A stretch of 64,000 nt of DNA from Nocardia jinanensis (lineage in GTDB: Bacteria > Actinomycetota > Actinomycetes > Mycobacteriales > Mycobacteriaceae), in assembly GCF_014645735.1 (NCBI RefSeq), contig NZ_BMMH01000017.1, positions 1 to 64,000 on the forward strand. The letters run 5' to 3'. Shown here piece by piece: positions 56,540 through 64,000 of this stretch; the first letter of the stretch is position 1; each line of letters opens with the position of its first letter. The notes below the pieces were generated by a model that searched no databases, was not told the origin of the DNA, and saw only the letters and a program-made list of their open reading frames with translations. The position numbers and the translations under genes are program-made.

Positions 56540-56872
56540 ATGGCATGGATCATTCTGCTGGCCAGCGCCGTGTTCGAAGCGGTCTGGGCGACCGCGCTCG
56601 GACAATCGGCGGGGTTGACCGAACCGGTGGCGAGCGCCGTCTTCTTCGTGGCCCTGGCGGCGAGCATGCTCGGGCTGGGCCGGGCGGTCCGCGATATCCC
56701 GATCGGCAGCGCCTATGCCGTCTGGACCGGTGTCGGTACCGCGCTGACCGTGGCCTATGCCATGGTCACGGGTGGTGAGGCAGTCACCGCCGCGAAGATC
56801 ATCTGCCTCACCGGGATCGTGGTCGCGGTCATCGGACTCGAACTGGTCCCGCACGGGGACACCGAAGAGTAG
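56540..56872 (+). CDS. Small multidrug resistance family protein, subunit 2
   Basis: A 110-residue partner of the previous SMR protein. Glu13 is in 'LLASAVFEAVWATALGQSAGLTEP', and 'VRDIPIGSAYAVWTGVGTALTVAYAMVTGGE' is the third-helix region. Paired SMR genes encode subunits of opposite topology. This copy carries more charged residues at its C-terminus (HGDTEE). Substrate not known. Confidence 0.9.
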   Translation: MAWIILLASAVFEAVWATALGQSAGLTEPVASAVFFVALAASMLGLGRAVRDIPIGSAYAVWTGVGTALTVAYAMVTGGEAVTAAKIICLTGIVVAVIGLELVPHGDTEE

Positions 56873-57001
56873 CCGGACTCTCCGCGCGGTGGCATTGTCA
56901 CCGCGCGGACCGTCCGGCCCGTCGATTCTCGATCAGAATTCAACATTGCAAGCGAATTTGTTGCTTTGTATGCTGACCGCCATGGCCAGTCGGAGCACAC
57001 C

Positions 57002-58042
57002 GTGACAGCCCCGGATTTCGTCCCGCCCCGGCCGCTGCGGGCCCTCGGTGCGGTCGTCGACGCCTACCGGAGCATCTTCGTCTCCGGACCCGCGGCCCCG
57101 CTGCTGTCCCGCCCGAATCCGGTGCGCCGCGACGGTTTCGGGCTGCGACTCGTGGTGGACAGCATCCGGGACGAAGCCGACGAGGTACTCGGATTCGACC
57201 TGCGCGCAGCCGGCGGCGGTCCGCTACCGATCTGGCGGCCGGGCGCCCACCTCGACCTCTTCCTGCCCTCCGGGCGGCACCGGCAGTACTCGCTGTGCGG
57301 TAACCCGCGGGAACGATTCCGCTATCGGATCGCGGTACGGCGTATCGCCGACGGTGCGGGCGGTTCGCTCGAACTACACCGCGATATCCGTCCCGGCGAC
57401 GCGTTGCGCGCCCGGGGCCCGCGCAACGCGTTCACCTTCGTGGAGGCGCCGGCGTACCTGTTCGTCGCGGGCGGTATCGGTATCACGCCGATCCTTCCGA
57501 TGGTCCGAGCCGCGGGCGGGCGCGGGCGGCTGGTCTACACCGGACGCTCCCGCGCGACCATGCCGTTCGTCGCGGACCTGCCCGGAGCCGATATCCGCCC
57601 CGACGACGAATACGGCCCACCGGATATTCCGGAACTGATCGCGACCGCCCCACCCGGGGCGGCAGTTTACGTCTGCGGTCCGCCGCCCATGCTCGCCGCG
57701 GCCCGGCGCAGCATATTCGAGCACAACCCCACCGGATCACTGCACACCGAGCAGTTCTCCGCACCCGCGGTGCTCGACGGGAAAGAGTTCGACCTGACCC
57801 TCGCGCGGACGGGCCGCACGCTCCGAGTAGGTGCGCGGGAGACCGCGCTCGCCGCTATCGGCCGAGCCGTACCCGATGCCGCCTACTCGTGCCGCCAGGG
57901 CTTCTGTGGCACCTGCCGGACAGCGGTGCTGGCCGGCGAAGTGGATCACCGGGACCGGGCGCTGGCCGATACCGAACGTGCCACCCATATGCTCCCTTGC
58001 GTTTCGCGCGCGGCGGGCGACACACTGGTCCTCGACCTCTGA
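57002..58042 (+). CDS. PDR-type ferredoxin reductase (phthalate dioxygenase reductase-like)
   Basis: A 346-residue electron-transfer protein with three domains. The FMN/FAD domain has 'RPGAHLDLFLPSGRHRQYSLCGNP' (~75-98). The NAD domain has 'LFVAGGIGITPILPMVRAAG' (~155-175) and 'VYVCGPPPMLAAARR'. The C-terminal plant-type 2Fe-2S domain has 'CRQGFCGTCRTAVLAG', with the last Cys in 'HMLPCVSRA'. Such reductases feed oxygenases, demethylases or monooxygenases. The next gene is a broken monooxygenase, which may have been the partner. GTG start at 57002. Confidence 0.92.
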   Translation: MTAPDFVPPRPLRALGAVVDAYRSIFVSGPAAPLLSRPNPVRRDGFGLRLVVDSIRDEADEVLGFDLRAAGGGPLPIWRPGAHLDLFLPSGRHRQYSLCGNPRERFRYRIAVRRIADGAGGSLELHRDIRPGDALRARGPRNAFTFVEAPAYLFVAGGIGITPILPMVRAAGGRGRLVYTGRSRATMPFVADLPGADIRPDDEYGPPDIPELIATAPPGAAVYVCGPPPMLAAARRSIFEHNPTGSLHTEQFSAPAVLDGKEFDLTLARTGRTLRVGARETALAAIGRAVPDAAYSCRQGFCGTCRTAVLAGEVDHRDRALADTERATHMLPCVSRAAGDTLVLDL

Positions 58043-58058
58043 TCCGGAAGGATCCGCC

Positions 58059-58160
58059 ATGTCCGCATCGGCCGAACACCGGCATATCGTCGTCGTGGGC
58101 GCGGATTTCGGCGGGATCGGTCGCGCGGTCCGGCTGCGCGAGACCGGTTTCGAGGATCTG
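58059..58160 (+). pseudogene. N-terminal remnant of a flavin monooxygenase (BVMO type)
   Basis: An ATG with GGAAGGA upstream opens 'MSASAEHRHIVVVGADFGGIG', followed by 'RAVRLRETGFEDL', the FAD-binding N-terminus of Baeyer-Villiger-type monooxygenases (GxGxxG, here GADFGG). Homology ends after about 34 codons; the frame then runs into DNA antisense to the Nudix gene. A normal enzyme has about 500 residues, so over 90% is missing. The start lies 17 bp after the reductase stop, so the intact ancestor was probably in that operon. Confidence 0.7.
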
Positions 58161-58229
58161 GGCCACCGGCGGCCGCTGACTCAGCGATCGCGGCCGAACG
58201 GTCGGCTCGAGCAGCGGCCCCGATCGCGA

Positions 58230-58673
58230 TCAGGGGTAGACCAGCTCCCGGTAGTTTTCGAGTATCCCCTGGATGGAGGAGGTCACGTGCAGGTCACCGT
58301 TGAGCGGTGCCCATTCGTAGGCGGCGTGCGCGCTGAGCGTGACCGGCCCGGTGGCCGCCACCTCGACGGCGAAGTGCAACCGCCGCACCGGTTTACCGGC
58401 CGGAGACAAATAATCGAAATCGCCGATGTGATGGCGGATATCGGTCACCGTCAGTCCGGTCTCCTCACGGACACCGCGGATGAGTGCGCCGGATACCGAT
58501 TCTCCGGGCTCGACCGTCGCGCCGGGCAGTTTCAGGGTGGGACGAATCGGGCCGCTGCTGGGCAGTTCGAGTAAGAGGACTTCCCCACCCCGGTCGATTA
58601 TCGCGCCCACTCGCAGTCCGACCCCGTCCCGCTCGCCGCGTGGCAGGGTCTCGTCGAACATGGATACCGTCAT
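58230..58673 (-). CDS. Nudix hydrolase
   Basis: A 147-residue hydrolase with the Nudix box 'GATVEPGESVSGALIRGVREETGL' (~50-73). The consensus REUxEE is RGVREE here, so the first Glu is replaced by Gly, while the metal-binding EE is kept. 'VGAIIDRGGEVLLLELPSSGP' precedes it and 'LHFAVEVAATGPV' follows. It may hydrolyse a nucleotide or sugar diphosphate. The gene abuts the monooxygenase remnant tail to tail and may have come in with the deletion. Confidence 0.85.
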   Translation of the reverse strand: MTVSMFDETLPRGERDGVGLRVGAIIDRGGEVLLLELPSSGPIRPTLKLPGATVEPGESVSGALIRGVREETGLTVTDIRHHIGDFDYLSPAGKPVRRLHFAVEVAATGPVTLSAHAAYEWAPLNGDLHVTSSIQGILENYRELVYP

Positions 58674-59229
58674 GTGCCGGTCTCACCAACCTTCGATCGG
58701 GCGGACCCGCCGCGATCACGCCGCAGGCGAGCGAATCGATATTACCGCGCCGTGACCATCCGATGACAGCGGTCGACCGAAGTTACACCCCCGGACGGGG
58801 TTATCCGGTAGCGCCACGCAGGGCCTGTGCCACCCCCACCACAAGGGCCATCACCCCATCCGGCCGAGATCGAACAGAGTTCGTCTCCAAAGGATTACAG
58901 CGCTTTCCACCACAGTGACCGCTGTGGTGACCGACGGCGCCCGACCGCGAACGCGAGTCCGCGTCGAACCCACCGCCGCGCGATACCCACTGTGACGGAT
59001 ACCTCGTTACGACGGATACCTCCGTGTAACAAACGCGGCGACCGCCGGGTGATCCCAGGAGGGAGTCGGGCATACGCGGTGGGCCCGAACCCGGCCGCCG
59101 GAACCCCCGCGACGGCGAACGGACTTCGCAGCGCGCTCGCGGAAGAACAGGCGGCGCGGCATGAGAACGTAATTCTCTAAAATTAGAGGATTCATTCCGA
59201 AAAATTGCGCGGCGCTCTACCCTGAGTGG
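58674..59229. other. Intergenic region with perfect hairpin
   Basis: No gene is seen in this 556-bp stretch. An inverted repeat CACCACAG-TGACCG-CTGTGGTG (58908-58929) could be an operator or terminator. An AT-rich segment TAATTCTCTAAAATTAGAGG near 59170 contains CTCTAA-AA-TTAGAG and lies ~50 bp before the next start, a likely promoter/operator. Confidence 0.5.
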
Positions 59230-60297
59230 GTGCTCGAACGTGATCGGTATCGGGTCGTCCAGTGGACGACCGGCAATGTCGGGAAGAGTTCGGTACGCGC
59301 CATCGTCGCGAACCCCGCTCTCGAACTCGTCGGCTGCTATGCGTGGGCGCCGGGCAAGGTGGGGCGCGATATCGGCGACCTGTGCGGGATCGAACCGCTG
59401 GGTATCGCGGCCACCGACGATATCGACGCGCTACTCGCGCTGAAACCGGACTGCGTCGTCTACAACCCCATGTGGATCGATGTGGACGAGCTCGTACGCA
59501 TCCTGTCGGCCGGTGTCGATGTGGTCGCGTCGGCCTCGTTCATCACCGGCCACCGGCAAGGGCCCGGGCGCGACCGGATCGCCGAGGCCTGCCGCCGTGG
59601 CGGTTCGACGATCTTCGGCTCCGGTATCAGCCCCGGATTCATCGATCTGCTGGCCATCGTGTCGGCCGGTATCTGCGACCGCGTCGACAAGGTGACCGTC
59701 AGCGAGGCGGCCGACACCACCTTCTACGACTCCCCCGCGACCGAGCGCCCGGTGGGTTTCGGGCGGCCGATCGACGACCCCGCCCTGCCGGAAATGGCGG
59801 CCGAGGGCACCGCGGTGTTCGGCGAGGCCGTACGAATGATCGGTGACGCGCTGGGCGTCGAACTCGACGAGGTGCGCTGCGACGCCGAGTTCGCACAGAC
59901 CACCGCAGATCTCGACCTGGGATCGTGGACCATTCCCGCCGGCTGTGTGGCAGGAGTGTTCGCCGGCTGGAAAGGCCTCGTCGCGGGCCGCACCCTGGTG
60001 GAACTGACCGTGCGCTGGCGTAAAGGGCAGACGCTGGAACCGGACTGGAAGATCGACCAGGACGGCTGGGTCCTACAGGTGGACGGGCGGCCCACCGTGA
60101 AGAACGTGGTGAGCTTTCTGCCGCCGCCGGACTTCCAGGCCGAGACCATCGCCGATTTCATGACCCTCGGGCACATCATGACCGCCATGCCGGTCATCAA
60201 CGCGATTCCCGCCGTGGTCGCCGCGGCGCCCGGCATCGTCACCTACAACGATCTCCCGCTCATCCGGCCGCACGGGGTCGCCCTCGGCCCCGGCTAG
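59230..60297 (+). CDS. Dihydrodipicolinate reductase-like NAD(P) oxidoreductase
   Basis: A 355-residue protein with an N-terminal Rossmann fold of the DapB-like type ('YRVVQWTTGNVGKSSVRAIVANPALELVGCYAWAPGKVGRDIGDL'). 'TIFGSGISPGFIDLLAIVSAGICDRVDKVTVSEAADTTFYDSP' marks the actinobacterial subgroup often annotated as 2,4-diaminopentanoate dehydrogenase-like or 'NAD(P)H-dependent amine dehydrogenase family'. Many copies occur in Mycobacterium and Nocardia; the substrate is unknown. A GTG start at 59230 is chosen. Confidence 0.85.
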   Translation: MLERDRYRVVQWTTGNVGKSSVRAIVANPALELVGCYAWAPGKVGRDIGDLCGIEPLGIAATDDIDALLALKPDCVVYNPMWIDVDELVRILSAGVDVVASASFITGHRQGPGRDRIAEACRRGGSTIFGSGISPGFIDLLAIVSAGICDRVDKVTVSEAADTTFYDSPATERPVGFGRPIDDPALPEMAAEGTAVFGEAVRMIGDALGVELDEVRCDAEFAQTTADLDLGSWTIPAGCVAGVFAGWKGLVAGRTLVELTVRWRKGQTLEPDWKIDQDGWVLQVDGRPTVKNVVSFLPPPDFQAETIADFMTLGHIMTAMPVINAIPAVVAAAPGIVTYNDLPLIRPHGVALGPG

Positions 60298-60634
60298 CCG
60301 ACCACACGGTGTGAATGGTCTCCCGAGCGCCGAACGATTTCGCGGTCGGGGACAGCGGGCGAGATCTGATTCTTCTGTGTAACAGCTCCTTTCAGCAGAT
60401 CTCCACTGAGCGCCCGCCTCGCCGAACATTCGCGCCGGACCGCTTCCGCTGCGGGGCGATGGTCGATCATCCGCGCCGGACCGAGCCCGACCACACCGCG
60501 CTACGCGACCGCGCGATCCGGGCTGCCGCCGAGTTCGCCACGGGTGACACCGCCGCCCTGCGCCCGGTCGCACCCCCGAGGACCGCACGCACTCCGGCTT
60601 GACATTTTTATGATGACCGGTCTACTTTCTACCC
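60298..60634 (+). promoter_or_regulatory. Promoter and operator of the TetR gene at 60635
   Basis: TTGACA (60599-60604) and TACTTT (60623-60628) with 18-bp spacing form a strong promoter whose start point would be at the ATG itself, so the mRNA is probably leaderless. ATGACCGGTCTA (60613-60624) overlaps the -10 and matches the site before the gene at 61260. The rest of this 337-bp stretch holds no gene. Confidence 0.65.
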
Positions 60635-61189
60635 ATGGGCGCCAAGGGAGCCGAAACCAGGCAGCGGATGATCGAGGCGACACGATCGTCGATCGAACGT
60701 CGCGGCTACTTCGGTACCGGACTCAACCAGATCCTCACCGACAGCGAGACCCCGCGCGGTTCGCTCTATTTCCATTTCCCCGGCGGCAAGGACGAACTCG
60801 TCGCCGCGGCCGTCACCCAGTCCAGCGGACTGATCGACGCGGCGCTCGACGCGGCCGATTTCACCGATCCGGCCGGCGCCGCCGCCGGGCTGATCACCCT
60901 GCTCGCCGATCGGCTCGAGGCCTCCGGCTGGGAAAACGGTTGCCCCGTCGCCACCGTGGCACTCGAGGTCTCGGGTACCAACGATACGGTCCAGCGGGCC
61001 TGCGCACAGGTGTACACCCGATGGACCGAGGCACTGCGCATCATGCTGCGCGCCGCCGGGCATCACGACGCCGAAGATCTCGCGGTCGCACTGCTCGCCC
61101 TGGTCGAGGGCGCGCTCCTGCTCGCCCGTACCCACCGCAGCCGCGACCCACTCGATCGCGCGGCGCGCGTCGCTCGCACCCTGCTCTGA
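60635..61189 (+). CDS. TetR-family regulator (LmrA/YxaF type)
   Basis: A 184-residue repressor. Helix-turn-helix: 'TRQRMIEATRSSIERRGYFGTGLNQILTDSETPRGSLYFHFPGGKDELVAAAV' (~8-60). The C-terminal domain 'WENGCPVATVALEVSGTNDTVQRACAQVYTRWTEALR' is typical of the LmrA/YxaF group, with the GCPVAT motif. GTAGACCRGTCA-type sites lie before this gene and before the next one, so it likely represses itself and the SDR-hydrolase gene 70 bp downstream. Confidence 0.9.
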   Translation: MGAKGAETRQRMIEATRSSIERRGYFGTGLNQILTDSETPRGSLYFHFPGGKDELVAAAVTQSSGLIDAALDAADFTDPAGAAAGLITLLADRLEASGWENGCPVATVALEVSGTNDTVQRACAQVYTRWTEALRIMLRAAGHHDAEDLAVALLALVEGALLLARTHRSRDPLDRAARVARTLL

Positions 61190-61230
61190 CCCCGCACGCA
61201 CCGCGCGGGGGTTTTCGCTCGCCCGAGAAT

Positions 61231-61246
61231 ATGTAGACCAGTCAAG
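61231..61246. promoter_or_regulatory. LmrA/YxaF-like operator
   Basis: GTAGACCAGTCA (61233-61244) matches, with one difference, the reverse complement of the site at 60612-60625 (GTAGACCGGTCA). It lies 15 bp before the ATG at 61260, between the TetR gene and its probable target. Confidence 0.65.
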
Positions 61247-61259
61247 TTAGGAAGCGGAT

Positions 61260-63014
61260 ATGAACACTCCCGACACCGTCGTCTTCGGCGCGGCCGGTTT
61301 CATCGGACGCGCACTCGTCGCCCGGCTGCTGGAGCAGGGCCACGCCGTCGCCGCCGCGGTCCGCCCCGGCTCCGCCGGCCGGCTCCTCTCCTGGCTGGAC
61401 GACCGCGATCTCGACCGGAGCCGGCTGACCGTACTCGATTGCGATATCACCGATCCCGGCCTCGGCGCCCTGGGCGAAGCACAGCTGGACGAAGTGCGCG
61501 ATATCTACAACTGCGCCGCGCGGTTCTCCTTCGGTCTCGACCTCGCGACCGCCCGGGCGGTGAACATCGACGGCGCTGTCCGGGTCCTGCGCTGGTCCGC
61601 GGACCGCCCCCGCCTGCGCAGGCTGGTCCACATCACCGGATACCGGGTCACCGTCCCCGAATCCGCCGAACACGATTACGCGGTCGGCGCCTACGGTGCC
61701 TCGAAATTCGAAGCGGACGCCGTCCTGCGGGAACAGGCGGCCGCCACCGCCGTCCCGCTGACCATCGCCAACCCGAGCAGCGTTCTCGGACCGGGTCAGT
61801 ACATCGGCCTGGCCGAACTGGTCCGGGATCTCTGGAACGGCGCGCTGCCCGCCCTGCCCGGCGACGCCGAAACCCTGCTCCCGATCCTGGATCTCGACTA
61901 CTTCATCGACTTCCTCACGCTGCTGCCGGAGCACCCGGATACCGCCGGGGAGTCCTACACCGTGCTCGACCCGGCGAGCCCGCCGCTGCCGGAAATGATC
62001 CGGCTACTGGCCGACCATATGCACGTCCGCGCCCCGCGTTTCACGATCCCGATATCCCTGGTGGCACGGCTGCCCCGCGCACTGACCGGGGTGGACCGGG
62101 AGCGGCTGGCCTTCATCGCCGGAGATCGCTACGACACCTCCGCCGCCGACGCGCTGGCCGAACGCGCGAAGCTCACCGCACCCCCGGCCGGGACCGTGCT
62201 GCGTGCCTGGGCGGATCACCTGGTGAGCAGTCGATTCGGTGCGGTGCAGGCCGATGAGACCGCGGGCTTCGATCGCGGCCTCTGGGTCTCCGGCGAACGG
62301 CAGACCCCCGAATTCGTGCTGCTGCACGGTCTTCCCACCGACAGCGAGGCCTGGCGGGAGGTCCGTGATCTCCTCGGCGCGCCGACCCTCGCCGCCGACC
62401 TGCCTGGCCTGGGCCGCTCCGCACCCGATTCCGGCGACCCGGACCGGTGGCTCGACGCCCTCATGGCTCCCGTCACCGACCGCCCGGTCCTGGTCGGCCA
62501 TTCCCTCGGCTGTGTACCGGTTCTCCGCTACGCGACGGCCCATCCCGATCGGGTCGCGGGCGTCGTCCTGGTGGCGCCGGCCTTCCTGCAACCCGGCGGG
62601 TCCCGGCTCCTGCGCACGCCGGTCGCCGCCGCGCTCCTGCGCCGGTTGACCGCCGCACGGCTGGCCGCCGCGCTACGGATCCCGACCGGTCCCGCGATCG
62701 AGAGCGCGAGCGCGAACCTGCGCCGCCCGGGAGTGGCGCGGCGTACGGTAGCGGCCCTGCGCGCCGCGAGCGGGCCGCGCGCCCACGCGGCGGCGCGCCG
62801 CCTCCTCGCCGAACTCACCGTGCCGGTCCATATCATCGCCGGGTCCGGAGATCCGCTCACCACTGCGGTCGCCGCACCGGTCACCGAGATCGAGGACGCC
62901 GGTCACTACCCGCATCTCACCCATCCCGGTCAGGTCGCCCGGATACTCGACTCGGTCCGGAAAGACCTCGCGGACAGCACCTCCGGAGCGCGGGCCGCCG
63001 TTCCCGGCCGGTGA
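61260..63014 (+). CDS. SDR-alpha/beta hydrolase fusion protein
   Basis: A 584-residue two-domain protein. Residues ~1-335 are an extended SDR/epimerase: 'TVVFGAAGFIGRALVARLLEQGHAV' cofactor motif and 'YGASKFEAD' with catalytic Tyr-Lys. Residues ~345-570 are an alpha/beta hydrolase: 'FVLLHGLPTDSEAWREVRDLL' (oxyanion hole), 'VLVGHSLGCVPVLRY' (Ser nucleophile), Asp in 'IAGSGDPLT' and His in 'DAGHYPHL'. All catalytic residues of both domains are present. The pair suggests oxidation or reduction coupled to ester or lactone hydrolysis; the substrate is unknown. It is controlled by the upstream TetR. AGGAAG precedes the ATG. Confidence 0.88.
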   Translation: MNTPDTVVFGAAGFIGRALVARLLEQGHAVAAAVRPGSAGRLLSWLDDRDLDRSRLTVLDCDITDPGLGALGEAQLDEVRDIYNCAARFSFGLDLATARAVNIDGAVRVLRWSADRPRLRRLVHITGYRVTVPESAEHDYAVGAYGASKFEADAVLREQAAATAVPLTIANPSSVLGPGQYIGLAELVRDLWNGALPALPGDAETLLPILDLDYFIDFLTLLPEHPDTAGESYTVLDPASPPLPEMIRLLADHMHVRAPRFTIPISLVARLPRALTGVDRERLAFIAGDRYDTSAADALAERAKLTAPPAGTVLRAWADHLVSSRFGAVQADETAGFDRGLWVSGERQTPEFVLLHGLPTDSEAWREVRDLLGAPTLAADLPGLGRSAPDSGDPDRWLDALMAPVTDRPVLVGHSLGCVPVLRYATAHPDRVAGVVLVAPAFLQPGGSRLLRTPVAAALLRRLTAARLAAALRIPTGPAIESASANLRRPGVARRTVAALRAASGPRAHAAARRLLAELTVPVHIIAGSGDPLTTAVAAPVTEIEDAGHYPHLTHPGQVARILDSVRKDLADSTSGARAAVPGR

Positions 63015-63159
63015 TCCCGCCCGTCCGGCCGGGCTGCGCCTCCAGAGCCCGGACGGGTGCCACGCCCGCACGACGGGACCGCCGTCCACAGCTGCCGGGC
63101 CCGCGTCCGCCGAGAGGATCACGGTCCGCACGGCCCTTCGGCCCGGTGCGGGCCGCCGC

Positions 63160-63795
63160 TCACGGCCGGACCGGCGGCAAGGCGGGCGCCACCGTCCGGG
63201 GGTCGACACCGGCGAACGCCAGCGCGATGAACAGACCGGCAGCCTCCTCCAATTGCCGCGCCCGCGCCAGTGTCCCCACGACCACCGGTACCGCACCGGC
63301 GTCACGTACCAGCGTTTCGGCCACCTGCAACGCGGCCGGTTCGTCACCGCACAGCAGGACGGTCGTCGCCGCATCGGCACTGCCCCACTGTGTGGAAGGC
63401 ACGAGATGAAATCCCTTCACCACCCGGCCGCCCGGCGCGGCTCCGGCGATCCGGTCGGCGTTGGAGAGCCCCGGCGGGTTCAGCACCACGCCCACCCCGT
63501 GTCCGACCGGGTTGGTCGGGTCGATGATCGGTATGCCGGCCAGACTCCCGCCCGCACCACCGGCCGCCTCGACGACCGCACCGACCGCGTCCCAGGGCAC
63601 CGCGAGCAGGACCGCGTTTGCGTCGCGGACCGCTTCGCGCGCGGTTTCCGAGCGCGTCGGCCCGCCGAGCCGGCGCGCCAGAGCCGCTGCCTTTTCCGGC
63701 GTCCGTCCGGCGAGGGTGACCTGATGCCCCGCCCGCACCCAGCAGGCGCCGAGCGCTTCGGCCAGATGGCCCGTTCCCAGAATTGCGATCCGCAT
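63160..63795 (-). CDS. NADP-binding reductase (F420-NADP oxidoreductase-like)
   Basis: A 211-residue Rossmann protein: 'MRIAILGTGHLAEALGACWVRAGHQVTLAGRTPEKAAALARRLGG' at the N-terminus. 'NAVLLAVPWDAVGAVV' and 'IIDPTNPVG' place it with NADPH-dependent F420 reductases and ProC-like proteins (COG2085). GGAGGGG lies before the ATG at 63795. It is divergent from an HxlR-type regulator with a 24-bp palindrome between them and is probably its target. Confidence 0.88.
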   Translation of the reverse strand: MRIAILGTGHLAEALGACWVRAGHQVTLAGRTPEKAAALARRLGGPTRSETAREAVRDANAVLLAVPWDAVGAVVEAAGGAGGSLAGIPIIDPTNPVGHGVGVVLNPPGLSNADRIAGAAPGGRVVKGFHLVPSTQWGSADAATTVLLCGDEPAALQVAETLVRDAGAVPVVVGTLARARQLEEAAGLFIALAFAGVDPRTVAPALPPVRP

Positions 63796-63848
63796 CGCCG
63801 GCCCCTCCACATTCGCGCTGTCCGTGCGAGGGCTACCGTAGGAAGCGC

Positions 63849-63872
63849 GATACGCACCGATCGGTGCGTATC
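63849..63872. promoter_or_regulatory. 24-bp perfect palindrome, HxlR operator candidate
   Basis: Half-site GATACGCACCGA (63849-63860) is followed directly by its reverse complement to 63872. It lies 53 bp from one start codon and 21 bp from the other of a divergent gene pair, and contains TAC...GTA as in HxlR sites. Confidence 0.75.
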
Positions 63873-63893
63873 GGCCGAAGACGCTGGTGGACG

Positions 63894-64000
63894 ATGACCG
63901 TAGACGACTACCGCAGCAGCGAATCGATCGCCGATTGCCGGCTGCGCGGGGCACTGGACCTGTTCGCTCACACCTGGGACCCGGTGATCCTCGCCGCGCT
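63894..64000 (+). CDS. HxlR-family regulator, partial at window end
   Basis: The first 35 codons read 'MTVDDYRSSESIADCRLRGALDLFAHTWDPVILAA'. The Cys followed by 'LRGALDLFAHTWDPVIL' is the N-terminal signature of HxlR winged-helix regulators (C.v..aLdliggkWt.lIL). The gene continues beyond 64000. Many HxlR proteins use the Cys to sense electrophiles or redox stress. It probably controls the divergent reductase through the palindrome upstream. Confidence 0.8.
   Translation, partial: MTVDDYRSSESIADCRLRGALDLFAHTWDPVILAA

Overview
The window is a contiguous stretch of a very GC-rich actinobacterial chromosome. The gene set points to a mycolic-acid bacterium close to Nocardia: a split class Ib ribonucleotide reductase, DUF3558 lipoproteins, an EspG/PPE-like ESX satellite, a mycofactocin-type SDR, an F420-type luciferase-like oxidoreductase, a ChoD-like GMC oxidase and DUF397/Scr1-type regulators. 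The genus is an inference. Gene order from ctaD through the fecB-like gene, nrdF, nrdEIH, the FMN reductase and its TetR resembles Mycobacterium tuberculosis Rv3043c-Rv3055, but is interrupted and partly inverted.

Layout. 0-6.2 kb: ctaD, bracketed by two copies of a ~95 bp structured repeat, then a siderophore-binding lipoprotein, a secreted intradiol-dioxygenase-like protein and nrdF. 6.3-8.3 kb: a thiocyanate-hydrolase operon in which the beta and alpha chains are one polypeptide, followed by the gamma chain and an activator. 8.4-25 kb: an accessory region with regulators, SDRs, a DUF397/HTH pair, an ESX satellite, small secreted proteins, gene remnants, mgtE with a short proline/arginine-rich upstream ORF, and a VapBC module. 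25-31 kb: nrdE-nrdI-nrdH, FMN reductase, TetR, nadE. 31-36 kb: a molybdenum-cofactor cluster (moaD, moaA, moeA, moaC-moaB fusion, moaE) and a CobW GTPase. 37-46 kb: transport, GMC oxidase, PhoD phosphatase and envelope proteins. 46-53 kb: lipid/acyl-CoA genes, an unusual P450 and an APH-like kinase. 53-64 kb: MocR/EamA pair, SMR pair, flavin reductase, a decayed monooxygenase, TetR-controlled SDR-hydrolase fusion and an HxlR regulator running off the end.

The genes form several coherent units. nrdF and nrdHIE lie 19 kb apart in opposite orientation, yet each is preceded by two NrdR-like boxes exactly 32 bp apart, so they are probably still co-regulated. The Mo-cofactor genes form two divergent operons that cover most of the pathway. 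Many regulators (WYL, TetR, MocR, HxlR) sit beside clear palindromic operators.

The most notable features are the mgtE leader ORF, which resembles Salmonella MgtL in composition, the fused thiocyanate hydrolase, the paired NrdR boxes and the overlapping start codons of the MocR/EamA pair. Three remnants (isochorismatase, Fic, Baeyer-Villiger-type monooxygenase) show recent gene loss. All functional calls rest on reading motifs and remembered family sequences; no search was run.
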